From Caldilinea sp. CFX5 (lineage in GTDB: Bacteria; Chloroflexota; Anaerolineae; Caldilineales; Caldilineaceae): a stretch of DNA of 64,000 nt. Positions 34,851 through 43,208 of this stretch are shown here, piece by piece. The stretch's first letter is position 1. Each line of letters begins with the position of its first letter. The stretch spans positions 155,295 through 219,294 of the forward strand of contig QWII01000037.1 in assembly GCA_021405325.1 (NCBI GenBank), in the 5' to 3' direction. A program made the translations under genes and the position numbers. The notes beneath the pieces were generated by a model. The model had not been told where the DNA came from. It did no database searches and saw only the letters and a list, made by a program, of their open reading frames with translations.

Positions 34851-35249
34851 ATGATTGACCAGATAATGATCCCCCCGGTGGTGCATCTGAGCGCCGGGAC
34901 GCTCGTCCTGCTGAGCAACCTTGCCCTTTTGGCGGCAAGCGGCTGGCTGGCCTGGCGAAAAAAGGCGTTCACAGCGGGCGTCCAACTTCTGTTTGTGCTG
35001 TTTCAGCTTACGTTACTGGTGCAAGCCCTGGTCGGCGTAAAGTTGCTGGATCAGGGGTTGGGTGTCTTGCAACTCTATATTCACTATGTCGGCGGCTTGG
35101 CGCCGCTGGCCTTTTGCCTCCTGCTTTCCTGGCTGCCGGACAAAGATTTGGTGACCAAGAGCCGGCGGGTGGCGCTGCTGGCCGGCGCTTCCTTGCTCTT
35201 TGTGGTGCTGACCTTTGCCGTCGGCAGTATGTATGTCGGCGGCGTGTAA
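34851..35249 (+). CDS. Small four-helix membrane protein (132 aa)
   Basis: ATG 34851 behind GATAAGGAGCAGTTG; the frame is open from 34575 inside the kinase gene. Four TM helices: VHLSAGTLVLLSNLALLAASGWL, then VQLLFVLFQLTLLVQALVGV, a His-containing YIHYVGGLAPLAFCLLLSW, and LLFVVLTFAVGSMYV. The HYVGG and PLAF pattern resembles small haem/quinone-like membrane proteins but I cannot name the family. It follows the two-component system. Confidence 0.6.
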   Translation: MIDQIMIPPVVHLSAGTLVLLSNLALLAASGWLAWRKKAFTAGVQLLFVLFQLTLLVQALVGVKLLDQGLGVLQLYIHYVGGLAPLAFCLLLSWLPDKDLVTKSRRVALLAGASLLFVVLTFAVGSMYVGGV

Positions 35250-35296
35250 CCAGGCGCGGTGATAAAAAAGATACCTACCAAGCCACTCCCTCCCAG

Positions 35297-35349
35297 CCTC
35301 CCCCAGTTTTGGGGAGGGGTTGCTGTGGTTCCCTCCCCAGTTTGGGGGG
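35297..35349. repeat. G/C-rich hairpin pair
   Basis: CCTCCCC at 35297-35303 pairs with GGGGAGG at 35311-35317, and a second CCCC...GGGGGG hairpin follows (35331-35349). Mini-hairpins with CCAGTTTTGGGG cores. It might end transcription of 34851 or simply be a dispersed repeat. Confidence 0.45.
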
Positions 35350-35377
35350 TAGCAGTTACAAAAAAGGAGAGATAACG

Positions 35378-36418
35378 ATGAACAATGTCTTGCTCAATCA
35401 TGAACAACGCGCGCGCCTATCGGCTGACCAAATCGGAAAGCTGGTCTGGGGGTTGGGCATTGCTTTCAGCCTTGTCTTTATCCTGGTCATCTGGCTGGCC
35501 GGGGGCCGCTTGGAAAAGCTTGCTTTGCTGCCGGATCAGGGGGCAACCTGGTATTACTGGCAATTGCCCGCACCCACACGCTGGTCACAGATGACGGCGT
35601 GGGGCGGCTATTTGCTGCATCAACTCTTCCTGTGGGGAACGATTTTTTATGCCAGGCGCCAGGCTCTCCGCTATACGGCTGGCGTGCATCCGATCAATGT
35701 GATTGCTTTGCTGGGCAACGCGGCTTTCGTGGCGCTGCATTTTGTCCAGACCCAGATCTGGTATGATGGCCTGGCGCAAGATGTGCCGCTCTGGAGTTCA
35801 GAAGCGTCGGTGGTCTTACTGCTGGTGGTGGTGTTGCTGCTGGAAAATCGGCGGCGGGGTCTGTTTTTTGGCAAAAAAGCGCCGCTTGCCGCCACGGTTA
35901 CAGACTTCTGTCGGCGCTACCACGGGTACTTCTTTGCCTGGGCGGTGGTCTACACCTTCTGGTTTCATCCCATGGTCGCCACTAGCGGCCACCTGATCGG
36001 TTTCTTCTATGTCTTTCTCCTCCTGTTGCAAGGCAGCTTATTCTATACGCGCCTGCATCTCAACCGGTGGTGGACCTTTACGCTGGAAGCATTGGTGCTG
36101 TTGCATGGGGCCGTGGTCGTTGCCATGCTGCGGGGAAGTGGCGTGTGGGCGTTTGTGTTGGGCTTCCTGGGTCTGTTCCTGGTCACGCAAATGTACGGGT
36201 TGCCCCTCAAGCGCTGGCTGCGCTGGGGCGCCGGCCTCTTATATGTGGGCGTCGTCTGGGTGGCGTGGAGTCAGCGGGGCGTGGTCGTGGTGCGCGATTT
36301 GGTCTTGATCCCCGGAATAGAGTATGGTCTGGTCTTGATCCTGGCCGCGTTGATTGGCACAGGCATTGCGGTGCGGCGCTGGCTACGCCAACTCGCAGTG
36401 GCCCCCGCTTCACGCTGA
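35378..36418 (+). CDS. Multi-pass membrane protein of unknown function
   Basis: ATG 35378 follows AAAAAAGGAGAGATAACG; the open frame starts at 35114 through the hairpins. 346 residues, ten hydrophobic helices, with a His-rich TM region: WGGYLLHQLFLWGTIFYARR, FHPMVATSGHLIGFFY, LHLNRWWTFTLEALVLLHG. The many His in TM segments could bind haem or metal but I see no known family. The transcription direction and tight gap (128 bp) link it to 34851 and the two-component system. Confidence 0.6.
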   Translation: MNNVLLNHEQRARLSADQIGKLVWGLGIAFSLVFILVIWLAGGRLEKLALLPDQGATWYYWQLPAPTRWSQMTAWGGYLLHQLFLWGTIFYARRQALRYTAGVHPINVIALLGNAAFVALHFVQTQIWYDGLAQDVPLWSSEASVVLLLVVVLLLENRRRGLFFGKKAPLAATVTDFCRRYHGYFFAWAVVYTFWFHPMVATSGHLIGFFYVFLLLLQGSLFYTRLHLNRWWTFTLEALVLLHGAVVVAMLRGSGVWAFVLGFLGLFLVTQMYGLPLKRWLRWGAGLLYVGVVWVAWSQRGVVVVRDLVLIPGIEYGLVLILAALIGTGIAVRRWLRQLAVAPASR

Positions 36419-36450
36419 GGCTAATCCAAATATTGATAAGGAGCAAATCA

Positions 36451-36765
36451 AAGATCGCCGCGCCCTGGTTGGTGCTGGCGTGGCTACTGGGCGCCTATCC
36501 CCACCAACCGCTCACCGGTTGGCGCAGCGTTGGTCGCTTCTTGCTGCGCAGCGCGCTGGCGTGGCTCTTCGCTGCCCCGCTTGGCCTGGTGCTGCGCGCC
36601 TGGATCTACCAGTCGCCCACGATCATTATGCTCTTCGTCAACGCGGCGCTGACCTCCGGCGGCCTCTTCCTGCTCGGCTGGCGTAGTGTTTATGCACTGA
36701 TCGCCCTGTTCCAGCACCATAAGCCGTCAACCTCACCAGGTACTGCGCATTCCGTTTTGGGATAG
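36451..36765 (+). pseudogene. 5'-truncated DUF3054 family protein
   Basis: A ribosome site ATAAGGAGCA stands at 36436-36445 (like the one before 34851), but no start codon follows in frame. From 36451 the sequence reads KIAAPWLVLAWLLGAYPHQP, then RFLLRSALAWLFAAPLGLVLRAW and MLFVNAALTSGGLFLLGWR, matching the second half of DUF3054 membrane proteins. About 50 N-terminal residues are missing by a deletion directly after the ribosome site. Ends at 36765. Confidence 0.6.
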
Positions 36766-36800
36766 CGAAACAAAGTAAAGTCTTTTCCCGCTCTCCATAT

Positions 36801-36838
36801 CGTCACCCGGCTGGGCGATCCTGAGCCATAGAGCGATC
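36801..36838. repeat. Short dispersed repeat (copy 2 of 2)
   Basis: See 34790-34828. Here the repeat covers the end of the SufR-like gene and encodes its last seven or so residues (SMAQDRP), so the true C-terminus may have been replaced. Confidence 0.45.
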
Positions 36839-37543
36839 TGGTTCATTCTCGAAGGCAAAACGAAAAGTGCCGGCATCGAGCGGTTGGTCGAGTTGTACGC
36901 GGAAGACACACCGTCCGTCACCCTCCTGAAAGCGTTTTTCCCGTGTCACTTTATACCCTAACAGCCTACTCAAGGTTGAGACGGTCACGCTACACAGGGC
37001 AGGACGGCGTGACGCGACATTGAGGAATGGGCAATTCCGCTCGATCAACCGTAATGTATGGGCGGCATCGTCGATCTCCACCTGCATGTAGGCGTCCTCT
37101 TCCATATAGATGCCTTTCAGCGCTGCCAAGCGCTCGCGCAGCGATTTATTCTCCACGAAGGGCAGCCATTGGTGTACAGTGGCATCCGTAAAGGAGGCGA
37201 GAACCTCGCGTAGGGCTTCCGGGCCTAAGGCGGCAGTCAGCGTATCAATGAGTTCGACCGCTAACGTGTCGTAGGCTTTCGGGAAAAGGTGATCGCCCAG
37301 CGGGCTTAAGCTGTAAGATTGGGTAGGACGACCCAACCGTTGCTCTTCGTCCCGTTGTTTGGCGGCAACGACCAGGTGGCCGGCTTCCAGTTGGCGCAAT
37401 TGTTGGCGCACAGCTTCATAGGATACATTTAGATGTTCGGCGAGCGCAGCATTGGTTGTCTCCCCTTGCTGCTTAATGAAGGTCAAAATTTGCCGTTGAA
37501 TATCCGAAATATTGGCGATATTCGTGGTCATGTCACTTGTCAT
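36803..37543 (-). CDS. SufR-like winged-helix regulator with Cys cluster
   Basis: Starts at ATG 37541-37543 (MTSDMTTN) or the in-frame ATG at 37529-37531. 246 residues: N-terminal DeoR/ArsR-like winged helix (ILTFIKQQGETTNAALAEHL, YEAVRQQLRQLEAGHLV, RPTQSYSLSPLG), then a sensor with Cys at RNCPFLNVASR, PALCSVTVS and DGRCVFRV, three conserved Cys that in SufR bind an Fe-S cluster. SufR represses suf Fe-S assembly genes in cyanobacteria when its cluster is present. Here no suf genes are nearby. Repeat 36801 forms its C-terminal end. Downstream of the DoxX-like gene, same strand, with a large hairpin between them. Confidence 0.75.
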   Translation of the reverse strand: MTSDMTTNIANISDIQRQILTFIKQQGETTNAALAEHLNVSYEAVRQQLRQLEAGHLVVAAKQRDEEQRLGRPTQSYSLSPLGDHLFPKAYDTLAVELIDTLTAALGPEALREVLASFTDATVHQWLPFVENKSLRERLAALKGIYMEEDAYMQVEIDDAAHTLRLIERNCPFLNVASRRPALCSVTVSTLSRLLGYKVTREKRFQEGDGRCVFRVQLDQPLDAGTFRFAFENEPDRSMAQDRPAG

Positions 37544-37623
37544 CGTTACGCAATCTCTCTAGCAATGGAAAGTACTAATCGTGTTCTGTTAAATAAATCG
37601 TGATAGGTTGTGTTGCCTGTCCA

Positions 37624-37702
37624 ATATCACCGCGAATCGTTAGGATTAGCGAATCTTTTTCACCTGAGGTGATTCGCTAATCCTAACGATTCGCGGTGAT
37701 AT
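37624..37702. repeat. Long perfect hairpin, 32-bp arms
   Basis: 37624-37655 and 37671-37702 are exact reverse complements (32 bp) around a 15-bp loop that itself ends in CACCTGAGGT. It sits between the DoxX-like gene's stop (37754, minus) and the SufR-like gene's start (37543), so it would form a strong terminator-like structure in that transcript. A+T-rich compared with the GTAGGTGCG family. Confidence 0.8.
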
Positions 37703-37753
37703 GCCTGGGTCGCTTCCACCGATCACAACTTATTTCACAAAACAAGCGCTCGG

Positions 37754-38161
37754 TTAGTTGGCAAACAGTTCGCTCAACCGGCCCAGCGCCAATGCAGCCA
37801 ATAGCAGCCCAAAGTCGCGCAGGGCCACGTCAAAATACCCAGGAATCAGCAACAAGTTGACAATGATCCCCAGCAGCCAAAGGGCGACCACATAGGCGCC
37901 GATGCGTGGCTTGAAGAAAACCAAAAGACCAGCCACAATTTCAACCACACCCACAAACAACATAAAGGGACCGGCGGGAACAATGCTAGCAAAAACCGGC
38001 GCCAGGTACTGCGTCCAATCTACCATGAGATGCAAAAATTTGTCCAGACCAAACAGGATAGGGGCGACAGTAAAGCCAATGTGCAAAAGCTGGAACGCTT
38101 GAAAAGCTGGGTTATGCAGCTTTTCCGCCGCAGAAACTTGGGTTGTCGTTGCTGTTGTCAT
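37754..38161 (-). CDS. DoxX-like membrane protein
   Basis: ATG 38159-38161 follows TGAGGAGAATAGG; the frame opens at 38278. 135 residues: soluble N-terminus (MTTATTTQVSAAEK), then four helices, starting AFQLLHIGFTVAPILFGLDKFLHL and including IVPAGPFMLFVGVVEIVAGLLVFFKP and YVVALWLLGIIVNLL, the DoxX/DoxD and terminal-oxidase-like small membrane protein pattern. Role unknown; DoxX relatives are linked to redox or membrane integrity. Two repeated TACAA-N8-TTGYA sites lie upstream (38194-38261). Confidence 0.7.
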   Translation of the reverse strand: MTTATTTQVSAAEKLHNPAFQAFQLLHIGFTVAPILFGLDKFLHLMVDWTQYLAPVFASIVPAGPFMLFVGVVEIVAGLLVFFKPRIGAYVVALWLLGIIVNLLLIPGYFDVALRDFGLLLAALALGRLSELFAN

Positions 38162-38193
38162 AAACCTATTCTCCTCAACATAAGCCACACTTA

Positions 38194-38261
38194 TACAAGA
38201 TACAGCTTGCATTATAGGTTGAACCAAAAATATAAACAAGTAATACAAGCTACAATTTGTA
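38194..38261. promoter_or_regulatory. Paired operator-like palindromes upstream of DoxX-like gene
   Basis: TACAA-N8-TTGCA at 38194-38211 and TACAA-N8-TTGTA at 38244-38261, 50 bp apart. Between them lies TATAATG on the minus strand, a possible -10. These could be the sites of the SufR-like regulator encoded downstream or another factor; that is inference from position. The second site directly abuts a cytochrome-peroxidase relict. Confidence 0.45.
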
Positions 38262-38267
38262 AATATA

Positions 38268-38549
38268 ATCTTTGCCAACCGTTCACCCGATGAGCGCTAC
38301 CGTACGGCACCCCTCAAAGGCTTATGGACGCACATGAAGGGTGGCTTCTATCATGACGGTCGCTTCGCGACCCTCCTCGACGTGGTCAACCACTACGATA
38401 ATCACTTTCACCTCGGCCTCAGCAACCCAGAAAAAGCTGATCTGGTCGAATTTTTGAAGTCGAATATTTTGCTTAAACCCCTCAACCTCAATCAACTAAC
38501 GAAGGATCGCGAAAACAATACTCCTCACGCTACTCCCTTTGACCCCTGA
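38268..38549 (+). pseudogene. C-terminal relict of a cytochrome c peroxidase-like protein
   Basis: The frame reads IFANRSPDERYRTAPLKGLW, then FYHDGRFATLLDVVNHYDNHF and LSNPEKADLVEFLKS, the di-haem peroxidase/MauG C-terminal sequence (YRTxPLRGLxTxTKGGFYHDGR, HYDxHF). No N-terminal half and no start are present; the tail after LLKP is not family sequence and ends in promoter copy 4. A severed gene end. Confidence 0.75.
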
Positions 38550-38574
38550 CGGCCGTCTGCCTTGCTGTCATAAT
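38519..38574 (+). promoter_or_regulatory. Box-type promoter, copy 4 (before YrdB-like gene)
   Basis: Boxes TACTCCTC at 38519 and TACTCCC at 38531 (period 12), -35 CTGACG (38546-38551), 17-bp spacer, -10 CATAAT (38569-38574). The box to -35 distance is 15. The YrdB-like frame begins at 38586, so the transcript would have almost no leader. Confidence 0.7.
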
Positions 38575-38585
38575 AAGTTTTTTAG

Positions 38586-38918
38586 ATAGTAAAAGGTATC
38601 AATGTCACACTCGCCTTTCTGCTGGAACTGGCGATGCTCTTTGCTTTCGAGTATTGGGGATGGCAAAGCGGCCAACGTGGTCCAACGCAATGGGGACTGA
38701 CCATCGGGTTGCCGCTGCTGGCCATTTTGGTCTGGGGCGAAGAATGCGCCCCCAAGGCCCGTTGGCGATTGTCCATCACACCTGGGCTGCTTCTGTCACT
38801 GGGTTTATTCCTGCTGGCCGCGCTGGCGCTCTATCAGACGCAACAGCCGGTCGCCGCGCTGGTCCTTGCCGTTGTTGCCATTCTCAACCGGCTGCTGGCC
38901 TTCCTTTGGCAGCAATAG
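38586..38918 (+). pseudogene. YrdB-like (DUF2568) protein without a start codon
   Basis: The frame opens right after a TAG at 38583 and gives GINVTLAFLLELAMLFAFEYWG, then LAILVWGEECAPKARWRLS and RLLAFLWQQ, the four-helix YrdB pattern. No ATG, GTG or TTG with a ribosome site stands before the conserved part; the codon at 38586 is ATA, one base from ATG. Either the start decayed, or a deletion brought promoter copy 4 too close. The ATG 38634 lies inside helix 1. Confidence 0.65.
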
Positions 38919-39119
38919 TGAGGAGATCCATACGTGCGGATTACCGCCACTGCCGCCTAGCATTGGCATCCCGCAGAGCGGTTGAGAATGGCAACAACTG
39001 TATCTATAAGTAGAACTCCAACTTGGATCGTGGGCTATTCCTTTGTACACGGCGCCGGGTAGCATAGGGCGGATGGTAGACAACAGGTGAGTACCACTTG
39101 GATAAGTAGGAGAAAAAAG

Positions 39120-39536
39120 ATGAACGAGGACTTACAGGATTTTGAGCAATTTATGAAACAGCGCGAGGCGGCATCGGCGGCCTATGTCCAAGGCAATGCT
39201 GAGCCGCTCGGTGAGCTGGTGGCGCGCGGCTTGCCGGCCACCTTTTTCGGTCCGGGCGGCGGCTATGTGCAAGGCGCACATGATGTGTGGTCAAGATACG
39301 AGCAGGATGCAGAACTCTTTGCCCAGGGTAGCCGCTTTCGCTTCGAGGTGCTGCAAATGGCAGCCGGCCCTGGGCTTGCCTATTGGGTAGGGTTTATGGA
39401 AGGCAACGCTTATCTGTCCGGCCAGGCCGAGGCCATTCCTATGAAATTGCGCGTCACTGAACTGTTCCGCCGCGAAGATGGGGAGTGGAAGTTAGTCCAT
39501 CGCCATGCTGACGCCTTGGCTGAAAGTCAAGGATAA
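39120..39536 (+). CDS. NTF2/SnoaL-like (DUF4440-type) protein
   Basis: ATG 39120 follows TAGGAGAAAAAAG; an earlier in-frame ATG lies at 39087. 138 residues with an N-terminal helix (MNEDLQDFEQFMKQREAAS), then FFGPGGGYVQGAHDVWSRYEQD, FRFEVLQMAAGPGLAYWVGF and LRVTELFRREDGEWKLVHRHAD, the alpha+beta barrel of SnoaL/NTF2-like proteins with a final WK-VHRHAD strand. Many act as cofactor-free cyclases, isomerases or ligand binders; no catalytic call possible. 31 bp before the RidA gene, so co-transcribed. Confidence 0.75.
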   Translation: MNEDLQDFEQFMKQREAASAAYVQGNAEPLGELVARGLPATFFGPGGGYVQGAHDVWSRYEQDAELFAQGSRFRFEVLQMAAGPGLAYWVGFMEGNAYLSGQAEAIPMKLRVTELFRREDGEWKLVHRHADALAESQG

Positions 39537-39567
39537 AATCTATGGCAAATGAAGGAGAAAAAACGAA

Positions 39568-39990
39568 ATGAGCGATGCCATGATCAAAGGAACCGTGCAA
39601 CATCTGAACCCCGACGGCTTACATAAGAACCCGGCCTTTTCGCAAGTGGTGGCGGTCGGTGGTCATGTGCGCACCATCTATATCGGCGGGCAGAATGCAG
39701 TGGATGCGACGGGACAGATCGTAGGCAAGGGCGATATGGCTGCGCAAGTGGAGCAGATCTTTCACAACCTGGAACTGGCGCTGGCTACCGCCGATGCCAG
39801 CTTCGAGCATCTGATCAAATGGAACATCTATGTGGTGCAAGGCCAATCACTGCAACCAGGCTTTGCGATCTTTCAACGCGTATGGGGTCAGCGTCCCAAC
39901 CCACCGCTAATTACGGTGCTTTTTGTAGCTGGGTTGGCCCATCCCGATTACCTGGCCGAGATTGACGCCATTGCGGTTGTTCCCATGTAA
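39568..39990 (+). CDS. RidA (YjgF/YER057c) family protein
   Basis: ATG 39568 behind GAAGGAGAAAAAACG. 140 residues: VQHLNPDGLHKNPAFSQVV at the N-terminus, then IYIGGQNAVDATGQIVGKGDM, HLIKWNIYVVQGQ and PNPPLITVLFVAGLAHPDYLAEIDAIA, with the RidA-like Glu/Asp-rich C-terminus. RidA deaminates reactive enamine/imine intermediates such as those from serine and threonine dehydratases. The active-site Arg of canonical RidA (in the RxQ segment) is not obvious here, so the chemistry may differ. Downstream of the NTF2-like gene in one operon. Confidence 0.8.
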   Translation: MSDAMIKGTVQHLNPDGLHKNPAFSQVVAVGGHVRTIYIGGQNAVDATGQIVGKGDMAAQVEQIFHNLELALATADASFEHLIKWNIYVVQGQSLQPGFAIFQRVWGQRPNPPLITVLFVAGLAHPDYLAEIDAIAVVPM

Positions 39991-40076
39991 AGACCAAAAT
40001 CCTCTGCCGTCATCACGGCAGACAAGGGATCGAAGACCGGACGACAGACACCCGGTCTACTTTTGAAGGAGAAATC

Positions 40077-43000
40077 ATGATGAACCTACGGATGAAGACG
40101 AGACCAGAGGCCACCTATCGGCAATATTTCCTGGGGTTGTTGCTCGTGTTACTCCTGGCGCAACCCATCACCCCCGCCGCCGCGCAGGCAAGCGATGACG
40201 GCATATCGCCCAAAGCGGCGTTGGAACGGCTTTTCACCAGCGACACCATCGAGGAAGCGTGGTTTAGCGACGCTTTTCTGGCTCAGGTGCCGCTGGCGCA
40301 AATTGAGGCGTTGCTGGCACAGGTAACGCAGGCCGCCGGTGACTTCCAACGCGTGGAAGGGGAAAGTAGCCCCTTCACCGTGCGCTTTGCCAACGGCCAG
40401 GCGACCGCTGAAATCACCTTGGACCGTGAAGGGCGCATTGTGGGGTTGTTCATTGCCCCAGCTACTCCACCCGTGAACAATCTGGACGAGGCAATGGCCC
40501 AGTTCGCCAAACTGCCCGGCACGGTGAGCGTGTTGGTGCGCAAGAATGGCGAAACCGTGGCCGCTCACAACGCCGATGAACCCCTGGCGGTTGGCTCCGC
40601 CTTCAAGTTAGCGATTCTGGCCGCGCTGCAAGCCCAGATCGAAGCGGGCGAACACCAGTGGGCTGAAGTGGTGCCGCTCGATCCCGCCTGGAAAAGCTTG
40701 CCGGGTGGCATCTTGCAAACGTGGCCGGATGACAGCCCGTTGACCCTCCACACCCTCGCCACGCTGATGATTTCGATCAGCGACAACACCGCCGCCGACG
40801 CCTTGCTGCACATCGTGGGGCGCGACGCCGTGGAAGAATATGCCGGCGCCAACCAGCCGCTGTTGACCACGCAGGAAGCCGTCAAACTCAAGGCGACGGC
40901 CAATGCCGACCTGCTGAAGCGCTATCAGGCGGGTGATGATGCGGCCCAACGGCAGGTGCTGGCGGAACTGGCCGCGCACCCCTTGCCCGCGCTCGCTGAT
41001 CTCCCCAGCACGCCGACGCTGGCCGTAGAGTGGTTTTTCACGCCGGGCGAACTCTGTGACCTGATGCAACAAGTGCAGGCGCTGGATGTGATGACCGTGA
41101 ACCCAGGTCTGGCGAACCCGGCGGCGTGGGCGCAGGTGGCCTTTAAGGGCGGTGCGGAGCTGGGGGTGCTCAATTTCACCCACTGGTTAGTAGCGGCAGA
41201 TGGCGCCACCTATTGCGTCGTGGTGACGCAAAACCGTGACGATGGCCCCGTCAATGAAGATCAACTCACAGCGCTCACCCGCGCCTTGCTGGGGACGCTG
41301 GCGCCGTCAACGCCGCTGACCACCAGCGCCCCATTGACGACAACGGAGATAGTCACGGCCACCACGGGAATGACAGCCACCCCCGCCCTCACAACCACGG
41401 CCCCGCTCACAACCAGCGCACGACCAACGGCGACCGCAGCGGCAACGGCAACGACGCCGCTGGTCTTTGCCAATGTACGCCTCTTTGATGGCGAGACCGT
41501 TATTCCGTCAACGACCGTCGTGGTCGAGGATGGCCTGATTACCGCCGTTGGTGCGAATGTGGCGCAGCCAGCCGACGCTCAAGTGATCGACGGCGCCGGC
41601 AAAACGCTGCTACCCGGCCTGATCGACGCCCATACCCACGTCTTCAGCGCCGATGTGCTGCGGCAGGCGCTCATCTTGGGCGTCACCACGGAAATGGACA
41701 TGTTTATGGATGCCCAACTGGCAGCTCACCTGCGCCAGGAGCAAGCCGCCACCGGCGCCGTGGAGCGCGCCGATCTCTTCTCCGCCGGTACACTGGCGAC
41801 GGCGCCCGGCGGCCACGGCACCCAGTTTGGGCTGGCAATTCCGACGCTGACCAGCCCGGACGAAGCCGACGCCTTTGTGGCCGCGCGCGTGGCCGAAGGG
41901 TCGGATTACATCAAGATCATCATTGAAGATGGGGAGGAACTGGGGCTGGAATTACCGACATTGGATCCGGCAACGGTAAAGGCGCTGGTGGCGGCCGCCC
42001 ATGATAACGATAAACTGGCACTGGTCCATGTACAGACCCTCGCCGCCGCTGAAGAAGCGCTGGCAGCCGGCGCCGATGGTCTCGCCCATATCTTTGTCGA
42101 TGCCGTGCCGGATGACGCGTTCGTCGAGCAGGCGGTCGCCAGTGGTCTCTTTGTTATCCCCACCCTGGCCGTCTTTCAGAACATCGGCGATGAACCCGCT
42201 GATCGCTCGGTGATCGATGACCCCCACCTGGCGCCCTATCTCACCGATGCTGATTTGCAGTCGCTGACCACCCCCTATGCCGGTTTTGCCGGCCTGAGTC
42301 TGGCCAATGGTCAGGCCGCGGTGCGTCGGCTTTTCCAGGCCGGCGTCCCAATTTTGGCCGGCACCGATGCCCCCAACCCCGGCACTGCCCACGGCGCCAG
42401 CTTGCATCGCGAACTGGTCTTGTTGACCGACGCCGGGTTGTCACCGGTCGAAGCGCTGCGGGCGGCGACTTCTGTCACCGCCGATACCTTTGGCCTCAGT
42501 GATCGCGGTCGCATTGCGCCGGGCCTGCGCGCCGATCTGCTGCTGGTCAAGGGCGACCCGACCACCACGATTACCGCCACCCGCGACATTGTTGGCATCT
42601 GGAAACTCGGCGTGCCGGTAGACCGGGAAGCCTATCTGGCCGCCCTGGAGGCACAGCGGGCGGCAGCCGCCGCCCAGCAGGCCGCTTTTGCCGAAGGGGA
42701 GATGGCTGTGGTGAGCGACTTTGAGGACGGCACAGTGGCAACCAATTTCGGCACGGCCTGGCAAGTTTCGACCGATGCCCTGGCCGGCGGCGCCTCCACC
42801 GCAGAACTGAACGCCGTAGACGGTGGCGCCAATGGCAGCGACGCGGCCCTGGCCGTGACCGGCACAATCTCCGATGCCCTGCCCTTTGCCTGGGGCGGTG
42901 TGATCTTTATGCCGGGCGCGACGCCCTTTGCCCCCTTCGATCTATCGAGCAAGCCCACGCTGCACTTCTGGGCGAAAGGTGATGACCGTCCCTATCGTGT

Positions 43001-43208
43001 CCAACTCTTCTGCGCCAACCTGGGGCAGGCGCCGGTAGAGCAGCCGTTTGCCGTTACCTCGGCGTGGCAGGCATTCAGCTTTGACCTGGCAACCTTTGAC
43101 GGCTGTGACACAAGCGGCGTACAGGCCATTGTCATCTCGACCGGGCCAACGCCTGGTGACTTTGCGTTCCAACTTGATGAAGTGAGTTTACAGAAGGAAA
43201 ACCCTTGA
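40077..43208 (+). CDS. Three-part exported protein: class A beta-lactamase-like serine hydrolase, amidohydrolase, CIA30-like domain
   Basis: ATG 40077 (GAAGGAGAAATC). 1043 residues. Signal peptide to about 35. Part 1 (about 45-400) is a serine hydrolase of the penicillin-binding class A type: SxxK in VGSAFKLAIL, SDN in ISISDNTAADALL and KxG in FKGGAELGVLN. A Thr/Ala/Pro linker (about 405-460) leads to part 2, an amidohydrolase (about 460-870) with FANVRLFDGETV, GLIDAHTHVF, SDYIKIIIEDG, LVHVQTL, LAHIFVDAV and LAGTDAPNPG. Part 3 is a CIA30/jelly-roll domain (about 880-1043; SDFEDGTVATNFG to FQLDEVSLQ). The last two parts match 20174-22042 closely. The pairing of cell-wall-type hydrolase and metal hydrolase in one exported chain is unusual. 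The stop overlaps the next start (TTGA). Confidence 0.85.
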   Translation: MMNLRMKTRPEATYRQYFLGLLLVLLLAQPITPAAAQASDDGISPKAALERLFTSDTIEEAWFSDAFLAQVPLAQIEALLAQVTQAAGDFQRVEGESSPFTVRFANGQATAEITLDREGRIVGLFIAPATPPVNNLDEAMAQFAKLPGTVSVLVRKNGETVAAHNADEPLAVGSAFKLAILAALQAQIEAGEHQWAEVVPLDPAWKSLPGGILQTWPDDSPLTLHTLATLMISISDNTAADALLHIVGRDAVEEYAGANQPLLTTQEAVKLKATANADLLKRYQAGDDAAQRQVLAELAAHPLPALADLPSTPTLAVEWFFTPGELCDLMQQVQALDVMTVNPGLANPAAWAQVAFKGGAELGVLNFTHWLVAADGATYCVVVTQNRDDGPVNEDQLTALTRALLGTLAPSTPLTTSAPLTTTEIVTATTGMTATPALTTTAPLTTSARPTATAAATATTPLVFANVRLFDGETVIPSTTVVVEDGLITAVGANVAQPADAQVIDGAGKTLLPGLIDAHTHVFSADVLRQALILGVTTEMDMFMDAQLAAHLRQEQAATGAVERADLFSAGTLATAPGGHGTQFGLAIPTLTSPDEADAFVAARVAEGSDYIKIIIEDGEELGLELPTLDPATVKALVAAAHDNDKLALVHVQTLAAAEEALAAGADGLAHIFVDAVPDDAFVEQAVASGLFVIPTLAVFQNIGDEPADRSVIDDPHLAPYLTDADLQSLTTPYAGFAGLSLANGQAAVRRLFQAGVPILAGTDAPNPGTAHGASLHRELVLLTDAGLSPVEALRAATSVTADTFGLSDRGRIAPGLRADLLLVKGDPTTTITATRDIVGIWKLGVPVDREAYLAALEAQRAAAAAQQAAFAEGEMAVVSDFEDGTVATNFGTAWQVSTDALAGGASTAELNAVDGGANGSDAALAVTGTISDALPFAWGGVIFMPGATPFAPFDLSSKPTLHFWAKGDDRPYRVQLFCANLGQAPVEQPFAVTSAWQAFSFDLATFDGCDTSGVQAIVISTGPTPGDFAFQLDEVSLQKENP

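Noticed and set aside
37624..37702. tRNA or structured RNA
   Set aside because: A simple hairpin without cloverleaf features or a CCA-like end.
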